NCBI RefSeq assembly: GCF_000829435.1
Contig: NZ_JXRP01000016.1
Coordinates: forward strand, 1-64,000
Direction of reading: 5' to 3'
Length of the DNA stretch: 64,000 bases
DNA from: Jeotgalibacillus soli
Lineage (GTDB): Bacteria > Bacillota > Bacilli > Bacillales > Jeotgalibacillaceae
Of this stretch, positions 1-7,806 are shown in pieces. Below the pieces are notes generated by a model. The model was not told where the DNA came from. It worked only from the letters and a program-made list of their open reading frames with translations, and did not search any database. The position numbers were made by a program, and so were the translations under genes. Every line of letters starts with the position of its first letter. Within the stretch, counting starts at the first letter, position 1.

Positions 1-1
1 T

Positions 2-77
2 GGAGAATTAGCTCAGCTGGGAGAGCATCTGCCTTACAAGCAGAGGGTCGGCGGTTCGAGCCCGTCATTCTCCACCA
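2..77 (+). tRNA. tRNA-Val (TAC)
   Basis: Cloverleaf with a 7-bp acceptor stem (GGAGAAT/ATTCTCC), anticodon loop CTTACAA giving TAC, TTCGAGC T-arm and encoded CCA. It is the first visible member of a nine-gene tRNA run whose start probably lies upstream of the window. Confidence 0.95.
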
Positions 78-81
78 TCTT

Positions 82-157
<76 letters not shown>

Positions 158-173
158 GTCTTCAATTTAATAT

Positions 174-257
174 GGAGGGGTAGCGAAGTGGCTAAACGCG
201 GCGGACTGTAAATCCGCTCCTTCGGGTTCGGCAGTTCGAATCTGCCCCCCTCCACCA
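174..257 (+). tRNA. tRNA-Tyr (GTA)
   Basis: Class II tRNA with a long variable arm (CTCCTTCGGG region), anticodon loop CTGTAAA giving GTA, acceptor GGAGGGG/CCCCTCC and encoded CCA. Confidence 0.95.
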
Positions 258-265
258 ATTTTCAT

Positions 266-339
266 AGGGGCATAGTTTAAAGGTAGAACTGAGGTCTCCA
301 AAACCTCCAGTGTGGGTTCGATTCCTACTGCCCCTGCCA
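266..339 (+). tRNA. tRNA-Trp (CCA)
   Basis: Acceptor AGGGGCA/TGCCCCT, anticodon loop CTCCAAA giving CCA, discriminator G and encoded CCA. Confidence 0.95.
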
Positions 340-354
340 ATTAATTTGAATTAT

Positions 355-431
355 GGCGGTCGTGGCGAAGTGGTTAACGCACCTGATTGTGGTTCAGGCA
401 TTCGTGGGTTCGATTCCCATCGGTCGCCCCA
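355..431 (+). tRNA. tRNA-His (GTG)
   Basis: Anticodon loop TTGTGGT gives GTG. The extra 5' G (position -1) characteristic of tRNA-His pairs with the C discriminator. CCA is encoded. Confidence 0.95.
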
Positions 432-451
432 TTTATTTAAATTAGAATTAA

Positions 452-523
452 TGGGCTATAGCCAAGCGGTAAGGCAACGGACTTTGACTCCGTCACGCGT
501 TGGTTCGAATCCAGCTAGCCCAG
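452..523 (+). tRNA. tRNA-Gln (TTG)
   Basis: Acceptor TGGGCTA/TAGCCCA, anticodon loop CTTTGAC giving TTG, discriminator G. The CCA end is not encoded (TTT follows), so it needs CCA-adding enzyme. Confidence 0.93.
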
Positions 524-527
524 TTTT

Positions 528-602
528 GCGGAAGTAGTTCAGTGGTAGAACATCACCTTGCCAAGGTGGGGGTCGCGAGTTCGAATCTCGTCTTCCGCTC
601 CA
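528..602 (+). tRNA. tRNA-Gly (GCC)
   Basis: Acceptor GCGGAAG/CTTCCGC, anticodon loop CTTGCCA giving GCC, encoded CCA. It begins four bases after tRNA-Gln. Confidence 0.95.
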
Positions 603-618
603 TTTTATTTTTATTTAT

Positions 619-692
619 GGCGGTATAGCCAAGTGGCAAGGCAGAGGTCTGCAAAACCTTTACCACCGGTTCGAATCCGGTTACCGCCTCCA
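619..692 (+). tRNA. tRNA-Cys (GCA)
   Basis: Acceptor GGCGGTA/TACCGCC, anticodon GCA in loop TCTGCAAAA, encoded CCA. Confidence 0.95.
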
Positions 693-738
693 TATAATTT
701 ATGATATAATAATAAATGTCTTAGATGACATTTGACGT

Positions 739-820
739 GCCGATGTGGCGGAATTGGCAGACGCGCACGACTCAAAATCGTGTTCCTTCGGGAGTGCCGG
801 TTCGACCCCGGCCATCGGTA
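739..820 (+). tRNA. tRNA-Leu (CAA)
   Basis: Class II tRNA. The anticodon stem CACGA/TCGTG encloses loop CTCAAAA (CAA), with a long variable arm and acceptor GCCGATG/CATCGGT. TCA instead of CCA follows the discriminator, so CCA is not encoded. Last gene of the cluster; the order Thr-Tyr-Trp-His-Gln-Gly-Cys-Leu recalls the end of the B. subtilis trnD operon. Confidence 0.93.
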
Positions 821-847
821 TCAACTCATCGCTTGCCAATGCGATCG

Positions 848-884
848 AAAAAAAGTTCCTTACACTATGTAAGGAACTTTTTTT
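848..884 (+). terminator. Terminator of the tRNA operon
   Basis: Perfect hairpin AGTTCCTTAC / GTAAGGAACT with a 5-base loop, A-run before and T-run after, 28 bases past tRNA-Leu. Its right arm is partly duplicated at 2015-2027. Confidence 0.9.
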
Positions 885-978
885 AGTTCTCTTCAATGTG
901 ATTTTCTTGAAATGGTCATTAAGGTTATTTCAATCAAAGTATGTTTGGCTGTCTGGGGGAAATATAGTCCCTTTGTTT

Positions 979-1974
979 CTACGCCTCTGAGTAATGTTGA
1001 TTTTGACGGGAGCATTCATAGTTGTATATGTCAACGCAAATATGTATATTTTTGCTTGTAAGATGAAGCTCTTCCAAGGTCAATTGACCTTGAGAGGCAC
1101 GTATTTCATCTAATAGTTTCATGGTTGCTTCTACCTTTCCTTTTGTTCGTGGGCGTCCGGCTATGTATGGTCTCACTTTAAATCCAAAATCCTTCGCGAT
1201 CTGTGTGAACTTTGCATTCACTTTTCCAGAAGAGTATTCTGTTCGAGCCTCATCCATCACGGTCTTCATGTTATCTATAACAATTTCAGTAGGGATACCA
1301 CCAAGCGATTCAAATGCTTCTGTAAAAAAAGAAAGTAATACACTTTGCGATTTAGAGATGGTTAAACAAAAGGAACGGAATCTTGAACAGGGAAGGAGTA
1401 AGACGGCTACATTCACTTCTACAACTTCCCCATCTTTTGTTTCATACTGAATACCTCCTTCCAATCTAACTGTGCTTGTTTACCAGGTGATGTTTCAAAA
1501 CGAACAGTACCCGTAGGTTAGAAATCCGTTTCTCTTCCTCAAAATACGTTTTAAACTCTGGTGTGCGTGCTATGTATGTACGAAAAGCAGAGGTGGAACA
1601 CTCCAACCCGTGATTGTCTTTTTTAAATACTGGCAAAGTACACGACGGTGATAAAACACTTGCTTGGAATCCTCAGAAAGCAGGGCCGCAATGACCTTAC
1701 AATACTGATCAATTTTAGATGGCTTCTTTCTCTTTCTTTTAGGTACAAATCCATTTAAATATTTGTCAACCGTTCGACGATCCACGCCTAATTCCTCAGC
1801 TAATTTACTTTTGTTTATTTTCATTTTTAAATACTCCATTAGTTGTTTAAATTTTGGCAAGTCTGTAAGACTCTTAATCTCAAAACTAGTTTCAACATTT
1901 AGCGCTAGATACATACCATTCACCTCTAGAATAGCATGAAAGGATTTATCAACTTTGTACATATCTTTATTCAA
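979..1974 (-). pseudogene. istA: Decayed IS21-family transposase (istA)
   Basis: Remnant of an IS21-type IstA integrase, read right to left. The N-terminal piece (1974 to 1570) has a helix-turn-helix (KLAEELGVDRRTVDKYLNG). A middle stretch in another frame carries GKQAQLDWKE, the first acidic DDE-motif region. The C-terminal piece (1464 to 979) carries IVIDNMKTV and GRPRTKGKVEATMKLLDEI of the rve core. At least two frameshifts separate the pieces. The product would be clearly shorter than the roughly 400-500 residues of IstA, the C-terminus is missing, and no istB follows. Non-functional. A 13-bp direct repeat (CTATGTAAGGAAC) lies on either side of the region. Confidence 0.85.
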
Positions 1975-1984
1975 ACGATATTGT

Positions 1985-2651
1985 ACATATTTAAATTAGC
2001 ATTTCTACTTTGCGCTATGTAAGGAACGTTTTTATTTGTCCTCTTATACATATTCACTTAAAAATATCATGTGCTATGGATTCTAAATCATATTGCTGCT
2101 GGAGTATGTGAATAAAAATTTTCTATTGTAACTATTACTAAAAAAACTATTCATCCATTGCGCTGTTTTGTTGAAATCGTTAGGGCTGGATCAATGTCAG
2201 CTTCTGTAAGTGTGACCGACCCTCTTGTTCTTAAATTAGTAATTATATGTAAACAAAATGAATATGAGGAAATACGTTTAGATCTAGTTTTAATTCTAAA
2301 AAATAATTTTAGTAAGCAGGAGATGTTACGTGGAGTATTGGTGGGAAATTGTACTAGTTTGCATCATCTCTGTTTTTTGTTTTTCTGTGTTGTGATTGCT
2401 GTTGATAGGGGACATTTTTCAATGCAGAGCTAGAGGGGAATGTCTTTGATGATAAGAAAAAAGTCAAAGTATGATTTAAATACAAAATGCATGTTCAGGA
2501 AGAAATGGAAAACAGCCTTTTCACATGAGCTGCGTTTTCGAATTAAAGCTTGGATTGAGTAGGTGTAACAGTAGAAACCTATCATACCCTAACTTAAGAA
2601 CAAATCATCGTTTTTTTGGCCTTATTTCATATAAAGGTTTTTAAAATTTTT
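1985..2651. other. Gene-poor AT-rich gap with a degenerate ORF
   Basis: No convincing gene. A plus-strand open stretch at 2158-2433 (TTG start, about 91 codons) lacks a clear ribosome binding site. Its frame is open upstream to 2113, which suggests a gene fragment. Its sequence (for example RAGSMSASVSVTDPLVLKL) looks protein-like over the first 60 residues and then becomes hydrophobic and low in quality. I do not recognise it. Activator sites for the sigma-54 promoter at 2652 would be expected here, but I could not identify them. Confidence 0.4.
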
Positions 2652-2667
2652 TGGCACATTTCTTGCA
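2652..2667 (+). promoter_or_regulatory. Sigma-54 (SigL) -24/-12 promoter
   Basis: TGGCAC, five bases, TTGCA: an exact match to the sigma-54 consensus, with the GG and GC doublets 10 bases apart. It is the only promoter-like element seen in front of the amidase gene, about 150 bp upstream of its start. Transcription would need an enhancer-binding activator, which is not encoded in this window. Confidence 0.85.
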
Positions 2668-2690
2668 ATATATTTTATTAGGGGGGACCT

Positions 2691-2710
2691 GTTATCAATG
2701 AAATGATAAC
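2691..2710. promoter_or_regulatory. Inverted repeat in the amidase leader
   Basis: GTTATCA and TGATAAC separated by 6 bases, a perfect 7-bp inverted repeat just downstream of the predicted sigma-54 start point. It may be an operator or an mRNA leader hairpin. No T-run follows, so it is not a terminator. Confidence 0.4.
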
Positions 2711-2817
2711 TGATTTTGATTTGTCTAATTTCAACTATACGTTTGTGCAATGGTAGACGGTCTATTTGAATTAGCAATATAAGTTCAAAGCAATAAGTAT
2801 TTAAGGAGGAAATTAAA

Positions 2818-4179
2818 ATGGTCATTAAAAATGATAAAGATATTTTATTCAAATCTATTGAAGAAATAGGGGGTTTATATCGGAGTAAAGAGTTATCGCC
2901 CGTTGAAGTGATGGAAGCAACACTGGATCATTTAAATGACTCTGAGCCTAAACTAAACGCCTTTATTACCGTAATGGCTGAAGATGCATTGAAAAAAGCA
3001 AAGGAAGCTGAAACTTCTTTTGTAAAAGGAGAAACAGTCGGCAAATTACATGGAATTCCTGTCTCAATCAAAGATATTTTTATGACTAAAGGTATTAAAA
3101 CGACAATGGGTTCCCGTATCTTGAATGATTATATTCCAGAGGAGGATTCTGACCTTTATACAACGCTAAACCAAACTGGTGCCATCATATTTGGAAAAGC
3201 AAATTTGCTAGAGTTTGCCTATGGTTCTGTGCACCCTGATTATGGTCAATGTAATAACCCCTGGGATATAAATAGAACGGCTGGAGGGTCTAGTAATGGA
3301 TCAGCATCATCCATTGCTGCTGGGATTGGTTTTGCATCTTTTGGAACAGATACAGGAGGATCGATTCGGTTGCCGGCATCTTTTTGTGGAATTGTGGGAT
3401 TGAAGCCTACTTACGATACGATATCACGTAAAGGGCTGTTCCCTTTGTCGGATTCATTGGATCACATTGGACCATTAACAAGAACCGTTCGAGATAATGC
3501 GATTGTCATGGAGCCTTTTTTAAATAAGGATTTAAACTATGAATCAATTTTTAGTGGATCTATTAAAGGATTAAAAATTGGTGTCATTCGTTCCTTAACT
3601 GATTCCATCACTGATCCAGAAGTAAGTCAAGTAGTGGGGTCTTCATTAAAAATACTTTCTGACTTAGGGGCGGAAGTTGTAAGCATTGATATTCCTGGTG
3701 TTGATAAAGCATTAGAAATAGCTTTTCCGATTCTTTTATCAGAAGCTTCCCATTATCATAAGGAATGGTATCCCAAATACGCTGATGATTATGCAAAAGG
3801 AACTTTATTAAATGTAAAAGAAGGATTTAATATCACAGCGGTTAAATTTTTAGAAGCAGTACAAAAGAAAAAGGAGTTTGCAAATAAAGTTAACGCGACT
3901 TTCAGCGATGTGGACCTGCTAGTGTGTCCTACTTCTCCTTGTCCAGCAACTGAAACGGATCCATCTTTTGAGGATACCAGTTATGATTTTACACAAAGAA
4001 CAATCCCGTTTAACGTTTCAGGAAATCCTGCCTTGAATGTTTCCGCTGGTTTAACATCAGCTGATCGATTACCTGTAGGGCTTCAATTTATTGGGCGTTA
4101 TTATGACGAAGCGACGATTTATCGAGTTGCAGATGCCTTTCAAGTAGCCATTGGAGGATTTACAAAACCGACGTTTTAA
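2818..4179 (+). CDS. Amidase signature family amidohydrolase
   Basis: A 453-residue cytosolic amidase of the amidase-signature (GatA-like) family, which hydrolyses amide bonds with a Lys-Ser-Ser triad. Visible are Lys85 in SIKD, the cis-Ser region AGGSSNGSAS near residues 155-164, and the nucleophile region GTDTGGSIRLPA with Ser182. The length is normal for the family. An AAGGAGG site sits 7 bases before the ATG. It is the first gene of a likely operon behind a sigma-54 promoter, followed 36 bp later by a CapA-like gene and then a symporter. This suggests uptake and hydrolysis of an amide-containing nitrogen source, but the substrate cannot be told. There is no gatB or gatC nearby, so it is unlikely to be the tRNA amidotransferase subunit. 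Confidence 0.9.
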   Translation: MVIKNDKDILFKSIEEIGGLYRSKELSPVEVMEATLDHLNDSEPKLNAFITVMAEDALKKAKEAETSFVKGETVGKLHGIPVSIKDIFMTKGIKTTMGSRILNDYIPEEDSDLYTTLNQTGAIIFGKANLLEFAYGSVHPDYGQCNNPWDINRTAGGSSNGSASSIAAGIGFASFGTDTGGSIRLPASFCGIVGLKPTYDTISRKGLFPLSDSLDHIGPLTRTVRDNAIVMEPFLNKDLNYESIFSGSIKGLKIGVIRSLTDSITDPEVSQVVGSSLKILSDLGAEVVSIDIPGVDKALEIAFPILLSEASHYHKEWYPKYADDYAKGTLLNVKEGFNITAVKFLEAVQKKKEFANKVNATFSDVDLLVCPTSPCPATETDPSFEDTSYDFTQRTIPFNVSGNPALNVSAGLTSADRLPVGLQFIGRYYDEATIYRVADAFQVAIGGFTKPTF

Positions 4180-4215
4180 AGATTGTTCATTGGAATCAAT
4201 TTTGGAGGTGGACAT

Positions 4216-5334
4216 ATGATATCAACGATTCGGCTTGCTGCTGTTGGTGATATTACATTATGGCAAAAACCTGGAGAAGAATTATTTCGGTCCGTATGGG
4301 ATTCTGCGGATGTGCGTATCGGAAATTTAGAAGCACCATTGACAGATAGTTTTGGTGCTCCTGCAGAAAAGCAGGCTCGATTATATCAACCGATAGAAGC
4401 TGGAGAATGGATAAAAGAATTAAATCCAACGGTTGTAGCACTCGCAAATAATCACACCATGGATTGGGGGCCTGAGGGACTCTTTCAAACATGTGATGAA
4501 TTAAAAAATATAGGTGTAAAGTTTGCAGGCGGCGGCCGCAATATTGATGAAGCCATTCAGCCAGTATACGTGAATGTCAAAAATCATAAAATTGCTTTTC
4601 TATCCTGTTCTGCGACTCTTCCTCCTGGGTTTCAAGCGTTAAAGAATCGTCCGGGTATAGCTGGAATAAGAGTAAGGACTTCCTATGAGATTGAGCCAAG
4701 TATTGACTATGAGCAACCGGGTACACCACCGTGGGTGAAGACGGTACCATACGAAGCTGATTTAATAATATTAGAAGAAGCGATTCAAGAAGCTTATCAA
4801 GTAGCAGATTTTGTAATCGTAGCGATTCATTGGGGAGTACCACCTCAATGGTGTACTCCGTTTCAAGGATTGATTGCTGAGTATCAGACAGTAGTAGCCC
4901 AACGATTGGCGGATGTTGGTGTGGATTTAATTATTGGACATCACGCTCACGCACCTTATGGAATGGAGATTTTCAAAGGAAAAGATGATAAAGAAGTACC
5001 TGTTCTTTACAGCTTAGGTAATTACATCTCTCATTACGATTATATAGAAGGGATACTGGATCTTTCTTCCATGACCATGGCTCACTTCCCGCCAAGTCAA
5101 CCGGAGAACCGTCAAACTAGTTTGGCAAATGTTGAATTAACTTCGGCTAATGGAAGGCTAAAAGTAGAGAAGGTGAAAATTCAACCAGCAGTATTAAATC
5201 CAATTGGTGAAACAGTTGAAACAAGTAATGAGCTAGCTTTAGAGATAGCAAATCGATTGAATGACTTTTCAAACCAACGCGGAGCAGGAACATTCATCGA
5301 AGATAATCATGTTGTTTGGAAAAATACAGAGTAA
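4216..5334 (+). CDS. CapA family protein (PGA_cap metallophosphatase fold)
   Basis: A 372-residue protein of the CapA/PGA_cap family, related to calcineurin-like phosphoesterases and to the CapA/PgsA proteins of poly-gamma-glutamate synthesis. Metal-site-like motifs are visible: AVGDI near the N-terminus, GNLEAPLT, ALANNHTMDWG, VAIHWG, IIGHHAHAPYG and YSLGNYISHYD. The ATG at 4216 is chosen because GGAGGTG lies 5 bases before it; an upstream in-frame ATG (4183) lacks a site. No signal peptide or membrane anchor is seen, unlike true CapA/PgsA, so it is probably cytosolic. Its place between an amidase and a symporter suggests it helps degrade or process the same substrate. Its reaction is unknown. 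Confidence 0.85.
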   Translation: MISTIRLAAVGDITLWQKPGEELFRSVWDSADVRIGNLEAPLTDSFGAPAEKQARLYQPIEAGEWIKELNPTVVALANNHTMDWGPEGLFQTCDELKNIGVKFAGGGRNIDEAIQPVYVNVKNHKIAFLSCSATLPPGFQALKNRPGIAGIRVRTSYEIEPSIDYEQPGTPPWVKTVPYEADLIILEEAIQEAYQVADFVIVAIHWGVPPQWCTPFQGLIAEYQTVVAQRLADVGVDLIIGHHAHAPYGMEIFKGKDDKEVPVLYSLGNYISHYDYIEGILDLSSMTMAHFPPSQPENRQTSLANVELTSANGRLKVEKVKIQPAVLNPIGETVETSNELALEIANRLNDFSNQRGAGTFIEDNHVVWKNTE

Positions 5335-5563
5335 GAAATTTAAACATGATATAAATATTTGTAATATTTTGTATTAAGAAGGATGTACTGCCACCATAAA
5401 TTATAACAAGGCTTATTCAAGTAGATATATAGATTATGCTCAATTATTTTTTATAAAAATGATTCATCATCACTTTTTGTGATTTAACGTAAAATGGGAA
5501 AACACTTTAGACTTCCTCGCAATAATGTAAGTTAGCCAACAAACAGTAATAGGAGGTTTTTAC

Positions 5564-5704
5564 GTGTTTTCCGTGCTACTAGAATTGCCAGAATTTGAAG
5601 TTATTAAACAAGAGATCGTCTCTACACATTATGTTGTTCATGTGAAGAAAAAAGCAGACGAGGAAAACAGCTACCCTCTCCTTCATCAGGATTTTGTTGG
5701 ATGA
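5564..5704 (+). pseudogene. ISL3-family transposase N-terminal fragment
   Basis: From a GTG with an AGGAGG site 8 bases upstream, 46 codons read like the start of ISL3 transposases (LLELPEFEVIKQEIVSTHYVVHV), then diverge just before the expected zinc-binding Cys motif and stop. No further transposase sequence follows. The fragment lies in a 490-bp gap inside the amidase-symporter cluster. The rest of the gap (5335-5563 and 5705-5828) shows nothing recognisable. Confidence 0.65.
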
Positions 5705-5828
5705 TAGTTGGTGGAAAGGAAGCCGAAAAAGGATAAACTGTGAGTAGCTTCAAACTAGCTAACTTATTGCCGGAATTTTTTCTGAATCACAAACAATGGT
5801 GAAGAGACATAAAAATAGGGGGCATAAA

Positions 5829-5948
5829 ATGAGTACATTCTTAGGGTTATCGCTATCAAATTGGATGATATGGGTGTCTATGGCAGGATTTATTGGTGGT
5901 TATTTCATCATTACAGAAGTGATCACTAAACGAGAGGAGAAAAAATAA
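5829..5948 (+). CDS. Small membrane protein, symporter accessory subunit
   Basis: A 39-residue ORF with an AGGGGG-type ribosome binding site. It has one hydrophobic segment (about residues 12-29, WMIWVSMAGFIGGYFII) and a charged C-terminus (TKREEKK). Its stop codon overlaps the ATG of the following symporter by one base (TAATG), so the two are translationally coupled. Very small single-span proteins encoded directly before sodium:solute symporters are known in Firmicutes and thought to assist the transporter. That role is inferred here from position and topology. It is easily missed by gene callers because of its size. Confidence 0.75.
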   Translation: MSTFLGLSLSNWMIWVSMAGFIGGYFIITEVITKREEKK

Positions 5949-7393
5949 TGCTCATAGTCATAGTTATCCTATATATGCTTTCCGTAATTTCAATCGGTTT
6001 CTATATGAAAACTAGAATACAAAACGAAATAGATTTTCTCGCTGCCGGAGGGAAATTGGGGGTTTGGGTTGGCGGAGCTACTCTGGCGGCCACTCAAATG
6101 AGTGCAGGTACTGCCATAGGTTCGGTTGGTTTCCATTACCAAGTTGGGTATAATTTCGCATGGATATGGTTAGCTATATGGGGCTCTTGGATGATCATGG
6201 CTCTTTTCATTGCTCCAAAAATGAAAGCTTTTTTCAATTCTACTAAAGCTTTAACCATTCCTGATCTTCTAGGAACACGATTCGAGAGTAATGCGATTCG
6301 AGTGATTGCAGTATTAATTATGATGGTATGTTTTGGGATGACCATTGTGGCCGAATTGGTTGGTGGCTCTTATTTATTAAATATTGTTTTTAACATTCCC
6401 ATTACAGTAGGTGTTTTAATCATAGCAGCTGTATTTATTACTTATACAGTTATAGGTGGACTATTTGCGATTGCCTATACGGATCTTTTGCAAATGCTGG
6501 TGTTCACAATTGGGTTTGCGATCGCTGTACCATTTGTCGTATCTCATGCAGGCGGTTTTAGTGCGTTAAATGAAAATCTAGCTTCCATTGATCCAAGTCT
6601 TATAGCAAATGGAATGCCTTCATCTGTATTAACAGCAGTAGCCATTTCATTTTTCATTATGATGCTTGGTTATCCTATAATAGCGATTCGCTTCTATTCA
6701 ATAAAAGATAATAAGACGATACGACGTGCGGTCGGAGTGTCATTTATTTTTCAAGCGATTATTGCCGTCTCTATTGCCATACTAGGAGTAAGCGCAAGGG
6801 TTATTTATCCTGATTTGACATCTCCGGATCTTGCCAGTTCGACGATTGCAGTGGATCTATTGCCTCCAGTCCTGGGGGGATTACTAATTGCTGCTATTCT
6901 AGCGGCAATTCAATCTACAGTCAGTGCCGTATTGTTAATGCTTGGGAGTGGAATTTCTCATGACATTATGAAAGTGGTTATGAAAAAGAACCTCTCAGAT
7001 AAACATCAATTAAAAATCACGCGAATTGTCGTATTAGTAATGGGAATTTTGCCAATCCCTTTTGCTCTAAATCCTCTTCCGCTCATTCAACAAATTTGGA
7101 TAAATGCAGCTGCTTTAATCGGATCTTCCTTTGCAGTAGCCACCTTGCTAGGCCTTTATTGGAAACGTGCGACTACTGCTGGGGCCATTACCTCTATGGT
7201 TGGCGGGATAGGTTCTGCAATTATATGGCTCTACTTAGGGAATCCATTCGGAATTGAAGCCGTTTATATTAGTTTACCAGTTAGTCTTTTTGGGATGATC
7301 ATCGTAAGTCTTTTGACAAAACCTGTTTCTAAAGAAGCGCTGCAACCATTTTTTAAAGATGAAACCATAGAAGATAAAACAATTGCGGGATAA
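5948..7393 (+). CDS. Sodium:solute symporter (SSS family)
   Basis: A 481-residue integral membrane protein with about 13 hydrophobic segments. SSS-family features include AAGGKLGVWVGGATLAATQMSAGTAIG near residues 32-58, the GGLFAIAYTDLLQ motif near 170, and SSTIAVDLLPPVLGGLLIAAILAAIQSTVSA near 300. It imports an organic solute with sodium. The substrate is not evident; relatives carry pantothenate, proline, amides or carboxylates. Coupled to the 39-residue protein just upstream and co-oriented with the amidase and CapA-like genes, it probably imports the amidase substrate. A strong terminator follows. Confidence 0.9.
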   Translation: MLIVIVILYMLSVISIGFYMKTRIQNEIDFLAAGGKLGVWVGGATLAATQMSAGTAIGSVGFHYQVGYNFAWIWLAIWGSWMIMALFIAPKMKAFFNSTKALTIPDLLGTRFESNAIRVIAVLIMMVCFGMTIVAELVGGSYLLNIVFNIPITVGVLIIAAVFITYTVIGGLFAIAYTDLLQMLVFTIGFAIAVPFVVSHAGGFSALNENLASIDPSLIANGMPSSVLTAVAISFFIMMLGYPIIAIRFYSIKDNKTIRRAVGVSFIFQAIIAVSIAILGVSARVIYPDLTSPDLASSTIAVDLLPPVLGGLLIAAILAAIQSTVSAVLLMLGSGISHDIMKVVMKKNLSDKHQLKITRIVVLVMGILPIPFALNPLPLIQQIWINAAALIGSSFAVATLLGLYWKRATTAGAITSMVGGIGSAIIWLYLGNPFGIEAVYISLPVSLFGMIIVSLLTKPVSKEALQPFFKDETIEDKTIAG

Positions 7394-7404
7394 GAATAAT
7401 AGAA

Positions 7405-7446
7405 CAAAAGGAGGCTGAGCAATAGTGTCAGCCTCCTTTTGTTTTT
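7405..7446 (+). terminator. Terminator after the symporter
   Basis: 14-bp perfect stem CAAAAGGAGGCTGA / TCAGCCTCCTTTTG followed by a T-run, 11 bases after the symporter stop. Confidence 0.92.
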
Positions 7447-7806
7447 AGAAAAGATAATCTTGCGAGGCTACTATAGACAGAAAGAACATCGGCGTAGGAA
7501 CGATTGTTGGTACTCGGAGAATACGTAAGTGTATTTAACAGTACAGCAAATTAGAAGGAGGATGGAAATTTTGCGGGACATAGGCTTAATTTATAAAAAA
7601 AGAAGCCGCCCATCTCAGACTGACTTGCACTCTGGGACGAACGACTTCTTAAGCCTAATATGATTTTATCAAAAATTAAGTTGAATAACAATTGCATTTA
7701 TATCCAATTTTTCATTGGATTAGAATAAAATACGAATTTATCATCTGACACATTTAAAGAAGCAGTGATCCATTTTCTTCATTATTTTAAAAAGGAGATT
7801 TACTTT
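7447..7806. other. Gap with a large stem-loop
   Basis: No gene seen. Positions 7581-7657 fold into a long hairpin: TAGGCTTAA (7581) pairs with TTAAGCCTA (7649), and inner segments AAGAAG/CTTCTT and TCTCAGA/TCTGGGA also pair. It resembles the end of a decayed mobile element, but no element is identified. Confidence 0.45.

Noticed and set aside
310-990. Open frames across the tRNA cluster (310-537 plus strand, 699-896 minus strand, 745-990 plus strand)
   Set aside because: They overlap clear tRNA genes and a terminator, and lack ribosome binding sites.
979-1974. Active IS21 element
   Set aside because: At least two frameshifts, truncated C-terminus, no istB and no convincing terminal inverted repeats.
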